This document shows positions 25,737 through 33,970 of a DNA stretch of 64,000 nt, in pieces. Numbering within the stretch: the stretch's first letter is position 1; each line of letters opens with the position of its first letter. Under the pieces are notes generated by a model, which made no database searches, was not told the DNA's origin, and worked only from the letters and a program-made list of their open reading frames with translations. The stretch is from Streptomyces plumbidurans (GTDB lineage: Bacteria > Actinomycetota > Actinomycetes > Streptomycetales > Streptomycetaceae). The position numbers and the translations under genes are program-made. The DNA lies in contig NZ_JAFJSY010000025.1 of NCBI RefSeq assembly GCF_019857225.1, positions 1-64,000 on the forward strand, in the 5' to 3' direction.

Positions 25737-25943
25737 TCAGGCGGCCGTCATCACCTGGCTCGCACCCGGCGGGCGGTGCGGCGCGATGATCTGGCCGTCG
25801 GGCAGGAGCTCACCGGTGTCCTCGAAGAGCAGAACTCCGTTGCACAGCAGGCTCCATCCCTGTTCCGGGTGGTGCGCCACGAGGCGCGCGGATTCCCGGT
25901 CGGCGGAGTCGGCTGTCGGACACGGCGGCTGGTGCTGGCACAT
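25737..25943 (-). CDS. Small conserved streptomycete protein, DUF5999 type
   Basis: A 68-aa cytoplasmic protein beginning MCQHQPPCPTADSADRE, then HHPEQGWSLLCNGVLLFED and LLPDGQIIAPHRPP. The CxHxPxC start and the GWSLLCNGV core are typical of a family found throughout Streptomyces. Cysteines near the start could bind metal, but no function is known. The start is the ATG at 25943; the longer upstream frame has no conserved sequence. Its promoter must lie in the gap that follows on the map. Confidence 0.78.
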   Translation of the reverse strand: MCQHQPPCPTADSADRESARLVAHHPEQGWSLLCNGVLLFEDTGELLPDGQIIAPHRPPGASQVMTAA

Positions 25944-26272
25944 TGATGGGATCTTTCGCTCTGTCGTGGTGTGTGAGATGGCTGTGTTGTCTGTCCTGCG
26001 GCTTGAAGCTCCGTTCATGGCCGCCCCCCGTAGTGATAATTCGGTCCAGACCCAGTGTTGCCCCACGGGCGTCGATCCGCAGGGATTTTGCAGCACCGCT
26101 TCTCACAGGTTGATGACGCATCACCCGCGCGGACGGTTCATTCCAACTGCACTGTCAGTTCGGGTGGTTCCGGGGGGCCGGATAGGGCTAGTCCCTACTG
26201 GTCAGAGAGCTTTTCCGGCTCGTACGAGCAACTATTGGCTCGTACGAGCACAATGCGGAGCGGAAAAGCGAC
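25944..26272. promoter_or_regulatory. Gap with a tandem palindromic operator (CTCGTACGAG, two copies)
   Basis: This gap contains no gene I can support. CTCGTACGAGCA occurs exactly twice, at 26219-26230 and 26239-26250, 20 bp apart or two helical turns; each copy holds the palindrome CTCGTACGAG. Both lie inside a larger inverted repeat, GCTTTTCCG (26209-26217) and CGGAAAAGC (26261-26269). No regulator gene is adjacent. The leftward 68-aa gene is 276 bp away. Confidence 0.55.
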
Positions 26273-26307
26273 GTACCCCGCCTCGGGGAATTCCGGGGCG
26301 GGGTACG
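26272..26307. terminator. Terminator of the 194-aa gene
   Basis: CGTACCCCGCC and GGCGGGGTACG form a perfect 11-bp stem around a 14-nt loop (26283-26296), lying 22 bp beyond the 3' end of the leftward gene. Confidence 0.75.
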
Positions 26308-26329
26308 AAGGGTGGTGCGGGAGCCTTGT

Positions 26330-26914
26330 TCAGGCGGGGGAGCCCAGCAGCGGGGCGGGAGTCACCCGATGGGTGAGGACCGGGAGCAGTTCGGCGACGC
26401 GGTGCGGTCGGTGGGGCGCGATGCCGGGCGGGGCCGGCGCCAGCGGGACGAGCAGGTCCGTGGCGGCGGGGTGGCCGCTCGCGGCGTCCTCGGTGCAGTC
26501 GCCGTGCAGCCACAGGGTGAGCATGTAGAGGCTGGGCATCGAGAGCAGACGCGGCTGGTACGACTGGCTCATCGTCTCGGCCTGGCGCAGCGCGCGCTCG
26601 GTGGAGGCGATGTAGGGGCCCTCGAAGAAGCGGGAGAAGGCCCAGCCGTCGGGGGTCAGCATGGTGTCGGCCGCGGCCACCGCGCGCTCGCCGCAGCGGA
26701 TCAGGAAGCGCCACCCGGCCAGTCGGGTGGACGATGCGCCCGCGGGCGTGAACCGGTCCAGGATGTGCACGGGCAGCGGGAGTTCGGGTGTCAGCGGGCC
26801 CTGGGCGTGGAGCAGGGAGGGCGTTCGCGCCTCGCGTACCGCGGTGGGTGAACCAAGGGCGGTGAGGACGGAGCGCAGGGCAGGCGCGGGAGCCGGGGGG
26901 ACATGCAGCGGCAT
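26330..26914 (-). CDS. Hypothetical streptomycete protein
   Basis: I do not recognise a family for this 194-aa protein. It is cytoplasmic, without signal or membrane segment. A Pro/Ala-rich start and end flank a core around residues 62-115 (RLAGWRFLIRCGERAVAAAD, DGWAFSRFFEGPYIASTERAL) that looks like a folded helical domain. GAGAGG upstream of the ATG supports the start, and codon use is typical for the genome. It stands alone, with terminators or long gaps on both sides. Confidence 0.7.
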   Translation of the reverse strand: MPLHVPPAPAPALRSVLTALGSPTAVREARTPSLLHAQGPLTPELPLPVHILDRFTPAGASSTRLAGWRFLIRCGERAVAAADTMLTPDGWAFSRFFEGPYIASTERALRQAETMSQSYQPRLLSMPSLYMLTLWLHGDCTEDAASGHPAATDLLVPLAPAPPGIAPHRPHRVAELLPVLTHRVTPAPLLGSPA

Positions 26915-27495
26915 GGTGGGTCGCCTCTCATTCGACAGGCACGATGGCGCGAGGGCGGGGCGGGGGCGGACGGCACTGTCAGCTCACGTGGGGACAGAGG
27001 GGCGGGGGCCGGGGCCCGGGAACGAGGAGTGTGGGTGAGGCCTGCCGCACGTCACCTCGACGGCCGGTTCCTTGACCGCGGATGCCGGCCCTCTGTCTTG
27101 TTCGCGGAGTTTATACGACATGTGTTCAGACGGTGTTTCGTCTAGCCGTTTCCGGTGTACTCGGCAAGGGCGTATACGGTCGGCGATACGTGGGAATCAT
27201 CCCGATTCCGCTCCGGTGCCGCGGCGGTGACCTCGGGAAATAGCCGGGAAGCGGTCGGCCAATTCTCGTCGGCGTTTTTCACGAGGTTGTCGCCTGCCGG
27301 AAACAGCGCCAGTCACTGCGCCGGAAACTGCGACATGTCCATGCCTGGTGAATGTGCCCCGGGTCACATCCGTCAGAGTAGCGGTCGGCAGGCCCGCGTG
27401 GGGACGTTATCGATCGCCAGGGCTGGGCATCCTCTTCCGTGACCCGAAGCCGGCGGCCGGATCCTGGAGCCGCAGATTCTAGGAGGGACGCTTCG
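26915..27495. other. Long intergenic region, no gene seen
   Basis: This 580-bp gap is less GC-rich than its surroundings between about 27090 and 27360. I see no ORF with a ribosome site and conserved-looking codon use. One small inverted repeat (AGACG-GTGTTT-CGTCT, 27128-27143) is present. The promoter of the gene at 27496 must lie here but has no clear hexamers. Confidence 0.5.
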
Positions 27496-29013
27496 ATGGG
27501 GGAGAAGGTCGTGGCAGGGCAGTTCGACCTGTCCGATCGGCAGCTCTACCGCGACAAGCTCCGCAGCTGCCTGACGGGACTGGAGCGACTTCTGGACCAG
27601 AAACGGTTCGACCGCCCGAAGAACCTCATGGGCGTGGAGATCGAACTGAATCTGGCCGGTGGCGACGGCATGCCGAAAATGCTCAATGCGCAAGTCCTCG
27701 AACGGATCGCGAGCCGCGATTTCCAAACAGAACTCGCCATGTTCAATCTGGAAGTGAACATAGCCCCACATCATTTGGGCGGTCGGGTATTCGACCGGCT
27801 CGCGGAAGAACTGCGGACGTCACTGGCATATGCCGACCGAAAAGCGGGCGAGGTCGATGCGGGAATCGTGATGATCGGCATTCTGCCGACGCTCGACCGG
27901 GACGACCTGATCTCCTCCAACCTCTCCGACGTCGACCGCTACGCCCTGCTCAACGAACAGATCGTGGCCGCCCGCGGCGAGGACTTCGTACTCGACATCG
28001 ACGGGGTCGAGCGCCTGACCTGCACCTCCAAATCCATCGCGCCGGAAGCCGCCTGCACCTCCGTGCAACTGCACTTGCAGGTCACCCCGGGCCGGTTCGC
28101 CGACGTCTGGAACGCCGCGCAGGCCGTCGCCGCGGCCCAGATCGCCGTCGGCGCCAACTCGCCGTTCCTGTTCGGGCGTGAGCTGTGGCGCGAGTCCCGG
28201 CCCCCGCTGTTCCTGCAGTCCACCGACACCCGTCCGCCCGAGCTGCAGGCCCAGGGGGTGCGCCCCCGCACCTGGTTCGGGGAGCGGTGGATCTCCTCGG
28301 CGTACGACCTCTTCGAGGAGAACCTGCGGTACTTTCCCGCGCTGCTGCCGATCTGCGACGAGGAGGACCCGCTGGAGGTCCTCGACGCCGGCGGCGTCCC
28401 CAAACTCGCCGAACTCGTCCTGCACAACGGCACCGTGTACCGCTGGAACCGCCCGGTCTACGGCATCGCCGACGGCGTCCCGCACCTGCGCGTGGAGAAC
28501 CGGGTCCTGCCCGCGGGACCCACCATCACCGACGTCATCGCGAACGCCGCCTTCTACTACGGCGTCGTCCGCGCTCTCGCCGAGGAGTCGCGGCCGGTGT
28601 GGACCCGGCTGCCCTTCGAGGCGGCCGAGGCCAACTTCGACGCCGCCTGCAAGCACGGGATCGAGGCCCGCCTCGAGTGGCCACGGCGCGGCCGGTACGG
28701 CGGCACCGCACAGATCGACGCGGTGACCCTCGTGCGCGACGAACTCCTCCCCCTCGCCGAGGCGGGCCTCGCCGCATGGGGCATCGAACGCGCCGACCGC
28801 GACCTGTACCTCGGCGTCATCGACGAACGCTGCCGCCGCCGCGCCAACGGCGCCACCTGGCAGGCCGCCACCTTCCACCGCGCCCTGGAAGCAGGCCTGC
28901 CCCGCGACGCCGCCCTCGCAGCCACAACCCGCACCTACCGCCGCCTGATGCACCTGGGCGACCCGGTGCACACCTGGCCGGTGGCGATGCCGGAGCCGGT
29001 GCCTACGGGCTGA
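27496..29013 (+). CDS. Glutamate-cysteine ligase (GCS2)-like carboxylate-amine ligase
   Basis: A 505-aa protein of the GCS2 fold. The N-terminal block LMGVEIELNLAGGDG carries the acidic metal ligands, ELAMFNLEVNIAPH matches the family motif, and VQLHLQVTPGRF and GANSPFLFGRELWRESR follow. Such enzymes couple a carboxylate to an amine using ATP. Streptomyces makes mycothiol and ergothioneine rather than glutathione, so the substrate need not be cysteine. Ergothioneine EgtA is a relative, but no egtB-D genes are here. AGGAGGG fixes ATG 27496. The gene stands alone and is followed by the second repeat array. Confidence 0.72.
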   Translation: MGEKVVAGQFDLSDRQLYRDKLRSCLTGLERLLDQKRFDRPKNLMGVEIELNLAGGDGMPKMLNAQVLERIASRDFQTELAMFNLEVNIAPHHLGGRVFDRLAEELRTSLAYADRKAGEVDAGIVMIGILPTLDRDDLISSNLSDVDRYALLNEQIVAARGEDFVLDIDGVERLTCTSKSIAPEAACTSVQLHLQVTPGRFADVWNAAQAVAAAQIAVGANSPFLFGRELWRESRPPLFLQSTDTRPPELQAQGVRPRTWFGERWISSAYDLFEENLRYFPALLPICDEEDPLEVLDAGGVPKLAELVLHNGTVYRWNRPVYGIADGVPHLRVENRVLPAGPTITDVIANAAFYYGVVRALAEESRPVWTRLPFEAAEANFDAACKHGIEARLEWPRRGRYGGTAQIDAVTLVRDELLPLAEAGLAAWGIERADRDLYLGVIDERCRRRANGATWQAATFHRALEAGLPRDAALAATTRTYRRLMHLGDPVHTWPVAMPEPVPTG

Positions 29014-29093
29014 ACTACGGCACCGGGCGCCGAAGGGCCTGGTCGGGCAGCGCCGGGGTCTGCCGTGGGGTCAGGCCGGCTGCCGGGGGGCGC

Positions 29094-29402
29094 GTGCCGC
29101 TCGGGTTGGGCGGAGGTGGGTCGGTGCCGATCGGGGTGCGCGACGCTGTGGTGCGGTGGCGGCTGGCCTGAGCGTGGCTGCGGTCCGGTGGGGGCTGGCC
29201 TGAGCGCCGTGAGCGGTGCCGATCGGGCTGGGCGGCCGTGGCCGGTGCCGACCGGGTTGAGCGGCGTAGACCGGTCCTCGCGGCCCAGCGGCCGTACCTC
29301 GAGGTCGGCCGCCGGGGATGTCGCGTGCCGACCGGTTTGAGCGGTGGGTGCCGATCAGGCCGGGCGGCCGTGAGCCGGTGCCCGCGGCCCGAGCGGCCCT
29401 GC
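29094..29402 (+). repeat. Second degenerate GC-rich repeat array between convergent genes
   Basis: At least seven imperfect copies of GTGCCGATCGGGTTGAGCGG stand at about 29094, 29123, 29215, 29243, 29324, 29348 and 29378, some extended by CCGTG. Spacing is irregular (24-92 bp). There is no credible gene from 29014 to 29421. The unit resembles that of the array at 10366-11097 (GTGCC...TCGGGT.G...GGCCGTGG), and the setting is the same: downstream of a plus gene and facing a minus gene. Confidence 0.7.
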
Positions 29403-29415
29403 CCCGCGCCGGGGC
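29401..29415 (-). terminator. Terminator hairpin of the VWA gene
   Basis: GCCCCG-CGC-CGGGGC is a perfect 6-bp stem 7 bp beyond the minus-strand stop. Confidence 0.55.
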
Positions 29416-29421
29416 GCAGAC

Positions 29422-31185
29422 CTAGCTGTCGCCCTGGGAACCCGCCGCCACGATCGCCTTCAGGATCACCGACTGGATCTGGGCGGGGTTGCTGACCGAC
29501 TGGCCCGAGCCGCCGGTGGCTCGGGCGATTTGGTCGGCCTCCTCGCGGTCGGCGTCGGGGCCTACGGCGATCATGATGAGGGGTACCGGGCGCTCGGGGT
29601 CGGTGAGTTTCCGGAGCTGGGTGATGAGGTCGTCGCGGGAGATGCTGCCCGGGTCCTGGTTGACGCCGTCGGTCAGGATCACCAGGGCGTTGAACTTCCC
29701 CTTGGCGTAGGACGAGACAGCCGCCTTGTACGCGGCGAGCGTGGTGTCGTAGAGCCCGGTGGCCCCGTTCGGGAGCGGCTTGAGGGAGCCGAAGGCCGCC
29801 GAGAGGCGGTCGCGTTGGGTGCCGCCGCCCTTCTGGTCGCCGAGCCGCTCGGTCGGCACCAGGATGCGGTAGTCCTTGTCGCCGTCCAGCTTCGTGGAGA
29901 ACTTCCACAGGCCGATCTCGTCCTCGGGCGTGAACGTGGCGAGGGCCTGCAGCAGTGCCCCCTTGGTGACGTCCATGCGCGACTGGCCGGTGCCCGGCAC
30001 GGTCTCCGACATCGACGAGGAGGCGTCCACGACCGTGGTGATCCGGGCGCTCTGCACGGTGATCGTCCAGGTGCCGAGGGCCTCCTGGAGCGCCGCGGTC
30101 GCGGCCGGCTTCAGCGCGGGCTCCTCGTACGGCTGAGGGCTGCTGCCGCCCGCCTCCGTGACCACCGTCTGCGGCGTGTCGTCGTCGGAGGTTCGGAAGC
30201 CGTACTTCTGCAGGAGCCGCAGCTGCTCCGGCTGGCGCAGATAGTTCATGAACCGCAGCGCGGCCCGGCTCTGGTCGGTGCTCAGCTCGCCGATCATCGC
30301 GTACGGATAGTCCAGCCGGGGCGAGCCGTCCTTCGGGTAGAACATGTCCAGACCGGAGGCGCTGTCGGCCGAGGAGTTGTACGTGTACGCCGCCTGCTCG
30401 GAGAGGATCAGCGCCTGGTTCCGCTTCGGATTGCCCAGTTCGGTGCCCGAGGAGTCGCGCGGCAAAGTGTCCACGACCTGGCTGTCGCTGTCCGAGGTGC
30501 GCTGCGACAGCGTCTTCATCATGGCCACGGCCTGGGTGTCACCGCCCTTGACCTTGGTGGCGGCCGTGCTGAGCTGGGTGAGGGCGAGCAGCCCGGTGGC
30601 GCTGCGCGCGGGGTCGCCCGCGCCGAGCCTGACCGAGTCGCTCTGCATGGCGGCACCGACCAACTCCAGCCAGCTGTACGTCTTCTGCGGCCAGCCCAGG
30701 GACTTCGCGGCCGTCGGCACCATCGCCACGCCGATCGGCGTCGAGGCGATCGTCCCCGCCGGGGTCACGTCGACAGCGCTGTTGTTCGCCGTGATCCGGT
30801 CGACCCACAGGTCCGAGTCCGGCACCCACAGCTGAGCGTCGACCTTCCGGCCCGCGGCGAGCGCGTCCGCGACCTTGTAGGCGTCCCGCGCGGTCACCGT
30901 GACCGCGAGACACCGGCCGTCCGAGGTGATCTTGTCGCCGCGGGCCCGCCGCGCCGCGGCCGTGAGGGCGGGGGTGATGTCCGGCGCGGCGTCCAGCCGA
31001 AGGCGCACCGGGTTGTCCTGGCACGAGGAACCGAACGACAGCAGCCCGCTTCTGGCGGCTGCCGCGGTGCCGCCCGCGACGGTGAGGACGAGCACCGTCG
31101 CGATGGCCACCGTGCGGCGGCGCGCGCGTGGACGGGGGTCGCTGCGGCCCGCCCCATACTGATCGGGCAAGCTGTGACGTCCCAT
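29422..31185 (-). CDS. Membrane-anchored solute-binding/von Willebrand factor A protein
   Basis: A 587-aa protein. Residues 1-25 are basic and disordered (MGRHSLPDQYGAG, a common start in streptomycete VWA proteins). A membrane helix lies at about 28-50. An extracellular periplasmic-binding-like domain covers about 55-375, and a VWA domain about 395-575. The VWA MIDAS motif is intact (VVDASSSMS, D-x-S-x-S, with later T and D residues in LVILTDGVNQ). Such proteins probably sense or bind ligands at the surface; no ligand is known. GGGAGGGG precedes the ATG at 31185; the longer frame starts in untranslated sequence. Confidence 0.82.
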   Translation of the reverse strand: MGRHSLPDQYGAGRSDPRPRARRRTVAIATVLVLTVAGGTAAAARSGLLSFGSSCQDNPVRLRLDAAPDITPALTAAARRARGDKITSDGRCLAVTVTARDAYKVADALAAGRKVDAQLWVPDSDLWVDRITANNSAVDVTPAGTIASTPIGVAMVPTAAKSLGWPQKTYSWLELVGAAMQSDSVRLGAGDPARSATGLLALTQLSTAATKVKGGDTQAVAMMKTLSQRTSDSDSQVVDTLPRDSSGTELGNPKRNQALILSEQAAYTYNSSADSASGLDMFYPKDGSPRLDYPYAMIGELSTDQSRAALRFMNYLRQPEQLRLLQKYGFRTSDDDTPQTVVTEAGGSSPQPYEEPALKPAATAALQEALGTWTITVQSARITTVVDASSSMSETVPGTGQSRMDVTKGALLQALATFTPEDEIGLWKFSTKLDGDKDYRILVPTERLGDQKGGGTQRDRLSAAFGSLKPLPNGATGLYDTTLAAYKAAVSSYAKGKFNALVILTDGVNQDPGSISRDDLITQLRKLTDPERPVPLIMIAVGPDADREEADQIARATGGSGQSVSNPAQIQSVILKAIVAAGSQGDS

Positions 31186-31372
31186 GACGGTGGTGCCCCT
31201 CCCTGTTGAACCTCGCGGCGGATTTCGGCCGTATGGCAGACAAGGGGGAGGTACGCCCCGTACGGCGCCCGTCCCCCCAGACGGCCTGTCGCGCACGATC
31301 TTCGTAACTTCTTTCGAGACCCTAGCGGTGCGACGGTGGGGATGAGGCTGGATTACTCAACTGGAGGCAGGT

Positions 31373-32173
31373 GTGCAGGCAGAGGCGGGCCCGGTGGCTG
31401 ATTCCGTTCCGCCGGAGCGGCCCTCGCGACGGATCTTCCGTGACGAGACGTTGCTCGTTCTGGGGCTTTCGCTCGGTGCGAGTGGCGTGTCCGCCCTGAT
31501 CAGCTTTGTCGGATCGGTCACCAAACCGGGGGGTCTGAAGGACCAGGCGGCGACCCTCAACGCGTCGGCCGCCCCGGGCCGCCCCTGGCTCGATCTCGCC
31601 TGGCAACTGTTCGGGATCGCGAGCGCTCTGGTGCCGGTCGTCCTCGTCGCGCATCTGCTGCTGCGCGAGGGCGAGAGCATGCGCACGATCGGCTTCGACC
31701 GCACCCGGCCCTGGCCCGACCTCGGCCGCGGCGCGGTGATCGCGGCGGTGATCGGCAGCACCGGGATCGCCTTCTACCTGGCGGCGCGCGGGCTCGGCTT
31801 CAACCTCACGGTGGTTCCGGAGGCGCTGCCCGACGTGTGGTGGAAGTACCCGGTGCTGGTGCTGTCGGCGATGCAGAACGCGATCCTCGAAGAGGTCGTC
31901 GTGGTCGGCTATCTGCTGCGCCGGCTCGGGCAGTTGGGCTGGACGCCGGGCGCCGCCCTGGTGGCCAGTGCCGTACTGCGCGGCTCGTACCACCTCTACC
32001 AGGGCATCGGCGGCTTCCTCGGCAACATGGTGATGGGCGTGGTGTTCGTCTACCTGTACCGCCGCTGGGGGCGGGTGGGCCCCCTGGTGGTGGCGCACTC
32101 CCTGCTCGACATCGGGGCGTTCGTGGGATACGCGCTGCTGGCCGGGAAGGTGGGCTGGCTGCCGACGGCCTGA
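31373..32173 (+). CDS. CPBP-family intramembrane protein (CAAX/bacteriocin-processing type)
   Basis: A 266-aa protein with about seven membrane helices. Family motifs are ILEEVVVVGYLLRRL, RGSYHLYQGIGG and VVAHSLLDIGAF, which supply the glutamates and histidines of the presumed metal site. The usual EExxxR reads EEVVVVG here, so the arginine is displaced. Many actinobacterial members share this variant. It may be a membrane protease; no substrate is known. GGAGG lies 5 nt before the GTG start. It ends 7 bp from the convergent phzF-like gene with no terminator between. Confidence 0.82.
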   Translation: MQAEAGPVADSVPPERPSRRIFRDETLLVLGLSLGASGVSALISFVGSVTKPGGLKDQAATLNASAAPGRPWLDLAWQLFGIASALVPVVLVAHLLLREGESMRTIGFDRTRPWPDLGRGAVIAAVIGSTGIAFYLAARGLGFNLTVVPEALPDVWWKYPVLVLSAMQNAILEEVVVVGYLLRRLGQLGWTPGAALVASAVLRGSYHLYQGIGGFLGNMVMGVVFVYLYRRWGRVGPLVVAHSLLDIGAFVGYALLAGKVGWLPTA

Positions 32174-32180
32174 CGTCCCG

Positions 32181-32990
32181 CTAGACCAGCAGCTCGCCCT
32201 CGATCGTGGTGACCGCGCGACCGCTCAGCAGGGTGCGGTCGCCGCGCAGTTCGGTGCGGACCCGGCCGGAGCGGGGCGAGGCCTGCAGTCCGGTCAGGAC
32301 GGCGCTGCCGAGGCGCTCGGACCAGAAGGGGGCGAGCGCCGTGTGGGCGCTGCCGGTGACCGGGTCCTCGTCGATGCCGACGTTCGGGAAGAAGCAGCGG
32401 GAGACGAAGTCGTAGCCGCGCGAGGGGTCCTCGGCGCGAGCGGTGGCGATGATGCCGCGCTCGGAGTAGCGGCCGAGCGCCCTGAGGTCCGGAGTGAGGG
32501 CGCGCACCGTCTTCTCGTCGGCGAGCTCCACCACCAGGTCGCCCACGTTGGGCCCGGTGTCGCAGGCGGCGCGCGGGACGGCCCCCAGCGCTTCGGCGAC
32601 CCCGGCCGGGACCTCGACCGGTGTGAGCGGCGCGGTCGGGAAGTCCATCGTGATCGAACCGTCCTCGCCCGGCGTCGCCACCAGCACGCCGCTGCGGGTG
32701 GCGAAGCGCACGGCGCCCTCGTGGGCCCCGGTGGTGTGCAGCACGTGCGCTGTCGCCAGCGTGGCGTGCCCGCACATGTTCACCTCGGTCTCCGGGGTGA
32801 ACCACCGCAGCGCCCAGTCGGCCTCGCCGCCCCCGTCCAGCCGGTGCGCGAACGCCGTCTCGGCGTGATTGACCTCCAGTGCGATCCGCTGCAGCCGCTC
32901 GTCGGCCGGGAACGAGTCGAGCAGCAGCACCCCGGCGGGGTTGCCGGTGAAGGGGCGGTCGGTGAAGGCGTCGACGATTCGAATACGCAT
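32181..32990 (-). CDS. PhzF-family isomerase/epimerase
   Basis: A 269-aa cytoplasmic protein with the two-lobed diaminopimelate-epimerase fold. Family blocks are VDAFTDRPFTGNPAGV, NHAETAF with the catalytic Glu, FTPETEVNMCGHATLATAH and GIDEDPVTGSAHTALAPF. PhzF itself isomerises a phenazine precursor; most single-copy relatives have unknown substrates. No phenazine genes are nearby, so phenazine synthesis is not implied. It is divergent from the cyclase gene across a tandem-repeat region. Confidence 0.88.
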   Translation of the reverse strand: MRIRIVDAFTDRPFTGNPAGVLLLDSFPADERLQRIALEVNHAETAFAHRLDGGGEADWALRWFTPETEVNMCGHATLATAHVLHTTGAHEGAVRFATRSGVLVATPGEDGSITMDFPTAPLTPVEVPAGVAEALGAVPRAACDTGPNVGDLVVELADEKTVRALTPDLRALGRYSERGIIATARAEDPSRGYDFVSRCFFPNVGIDEDPVTGSAHTALAPFWSERLGSAVLTGLQASPRSGRVRTELRGDRTLLSGRAVTTIEGELLV

Positions 32991-33046
32991 GACCCGACGC
33001 TAGGACGGCACGGAGCGCGACCGCCAATGCCAATCCGGGAATCGCG

Positions 33047-33104
33047 GCCTGAATTCGGGGACGCGGGCCTGAAATCGGGGACGCCGGCCTGAATTCGGGC
33101 GCCG
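33047..33104. repeat. 20-bp tandem repeat, nearly three copies
   Basis: GCCTGAATTCGGGGACGCGG (33047-33066), GCCTGAAATCGGGGACGCCG (33067-33086) and a truncated third copy (33087-33104) stand head to tail. A 20-bp period puts each copy on the same DNA face. The array lies between the divergent phzF-like and cyclase genes, so it may bind a regulator of either. Confidence 0.7.
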
Positions 33105-33184
33105 TGGTCTCGGCGCGGACGGGCACCGGCTGACAGGCTGTACAGAAAGGCGTTGGCAGTTCAGCACCGTCCCTGGAGGCCGTC

Positions 33185-33970
33185 ATGTCCCAGCCGTCCG
33201 TGCTCGCCGCTCTGCTGTCCGGGTTGCGGGGTGGGTCGATCGAAGTGGTCGACCTGACGTCGCCGCTGTCGGCGTCCACACCGGTGATCCAGTTGCCGCC
33301 GCAGTTCGGGCAGACCCAGGTCTTCGAGCTGGAGGAGATCAGCCGGTACGACGACCGGGGTCCGGCCTGGTACTGGAACAACTTCCGCAGCGGTGAGCAC
33401 ACCGGCACCCACTTCGACGCGCCGGTGCACTGGGTCACCGGCAAGGACCTCACGGACGTCGCGTCGGTGCCGGCGAGCCGGCTGATCGGGCCGGCGGCCG
33501 TCCTGGACTTCTCCGCGGCGGCCGCGAAGGACCCCGACTTCCTGGTCGAGGTGGACCACATCAAGGCCTGGGAGGCCGACAACGGGCCGCTGCCGGAAGG
33601 GGGTTGGCTGATGCTGCGCACCGGCTGGGACGCCCGCTCGCAGTCGCAGGAGGAGTTCCTCAACGCGGACGAGAACGGTCCGCACACCCCCGGCCTGTCA
33701 CCGGAGTGCGCCCGGTGGGTGGCCGAGGAGGCGCCGGTGATCGGCCTCGGCGTGGAGACCGTGGGCACAGACGCCGGTCGCGCACCCTCCTTCGACCCGC
33801 CCTTCCCCTGCCACTCCCACCTCCTGGGCAGCGACAAGTACGGGCTCACGCAGCTGCAGAACCTCGGCTCCCTGCCCCCGACCGGCGCGCTCGTCGTCGC
33901 CGGGCCACTGCCCATCGTCTCGGGCTCCGGCGCCCCCGCGCGCGTACTCGCCCTGGTGGAGCGGTCGTGA
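33185..33970 (+). CDS. Cyclase-family metal-dependent hydrolase (kynurenine formamidase fold)
   Basis: A 261-aa protein with the diagnostic metal motif HTGTHFDAPVHW (H-x-G-T-H-x-D-x-P-x-H) at about residues 74-85. Further family blocks are LRTGWDAR and PSFDPPFPCHSHLLGSDKYG near the end. The fold hydrolyses amide, lactone or ring C-C bonds. SD GGAGG precedes the ATG. Its stop overlaps the start of a ThDP-dependent enzyme, so the two probably catalyse consecutive steps. Length is greater than that of bacterial KynB (about 210), and the neighbourhood holds no tryptophan genes. Confidence 0.83.
   Translation: MSQPSVLAALLSGLRGGSIEVVDLTSPLSASTPVIQLPPQFGQTQVFELEEISRYDDRGPAWYWNNFRSGEHTGTHFDAPVHWVTGKDLTDVASVPASRLIGPAAVLDFSAAAAKDPDFLVEVDHIKAWEADNGPLPEGGWLMLRTGWDARSQSQEEFLNADENGPHTPGLSPECARWVAEEAPVIGLGVETVGTDAGRAPSFDPPFPCHSHLLGSDKYGLTQLQNLGSLPPTGALVVAGPLPIVSGSGAPARVLALVERS

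Noticed and set aside
32181..32990. Phenazine biosynthesis locus
   Set aside because: A single PhzF-family gene with no other phenazine genes nearby; the family is broad.
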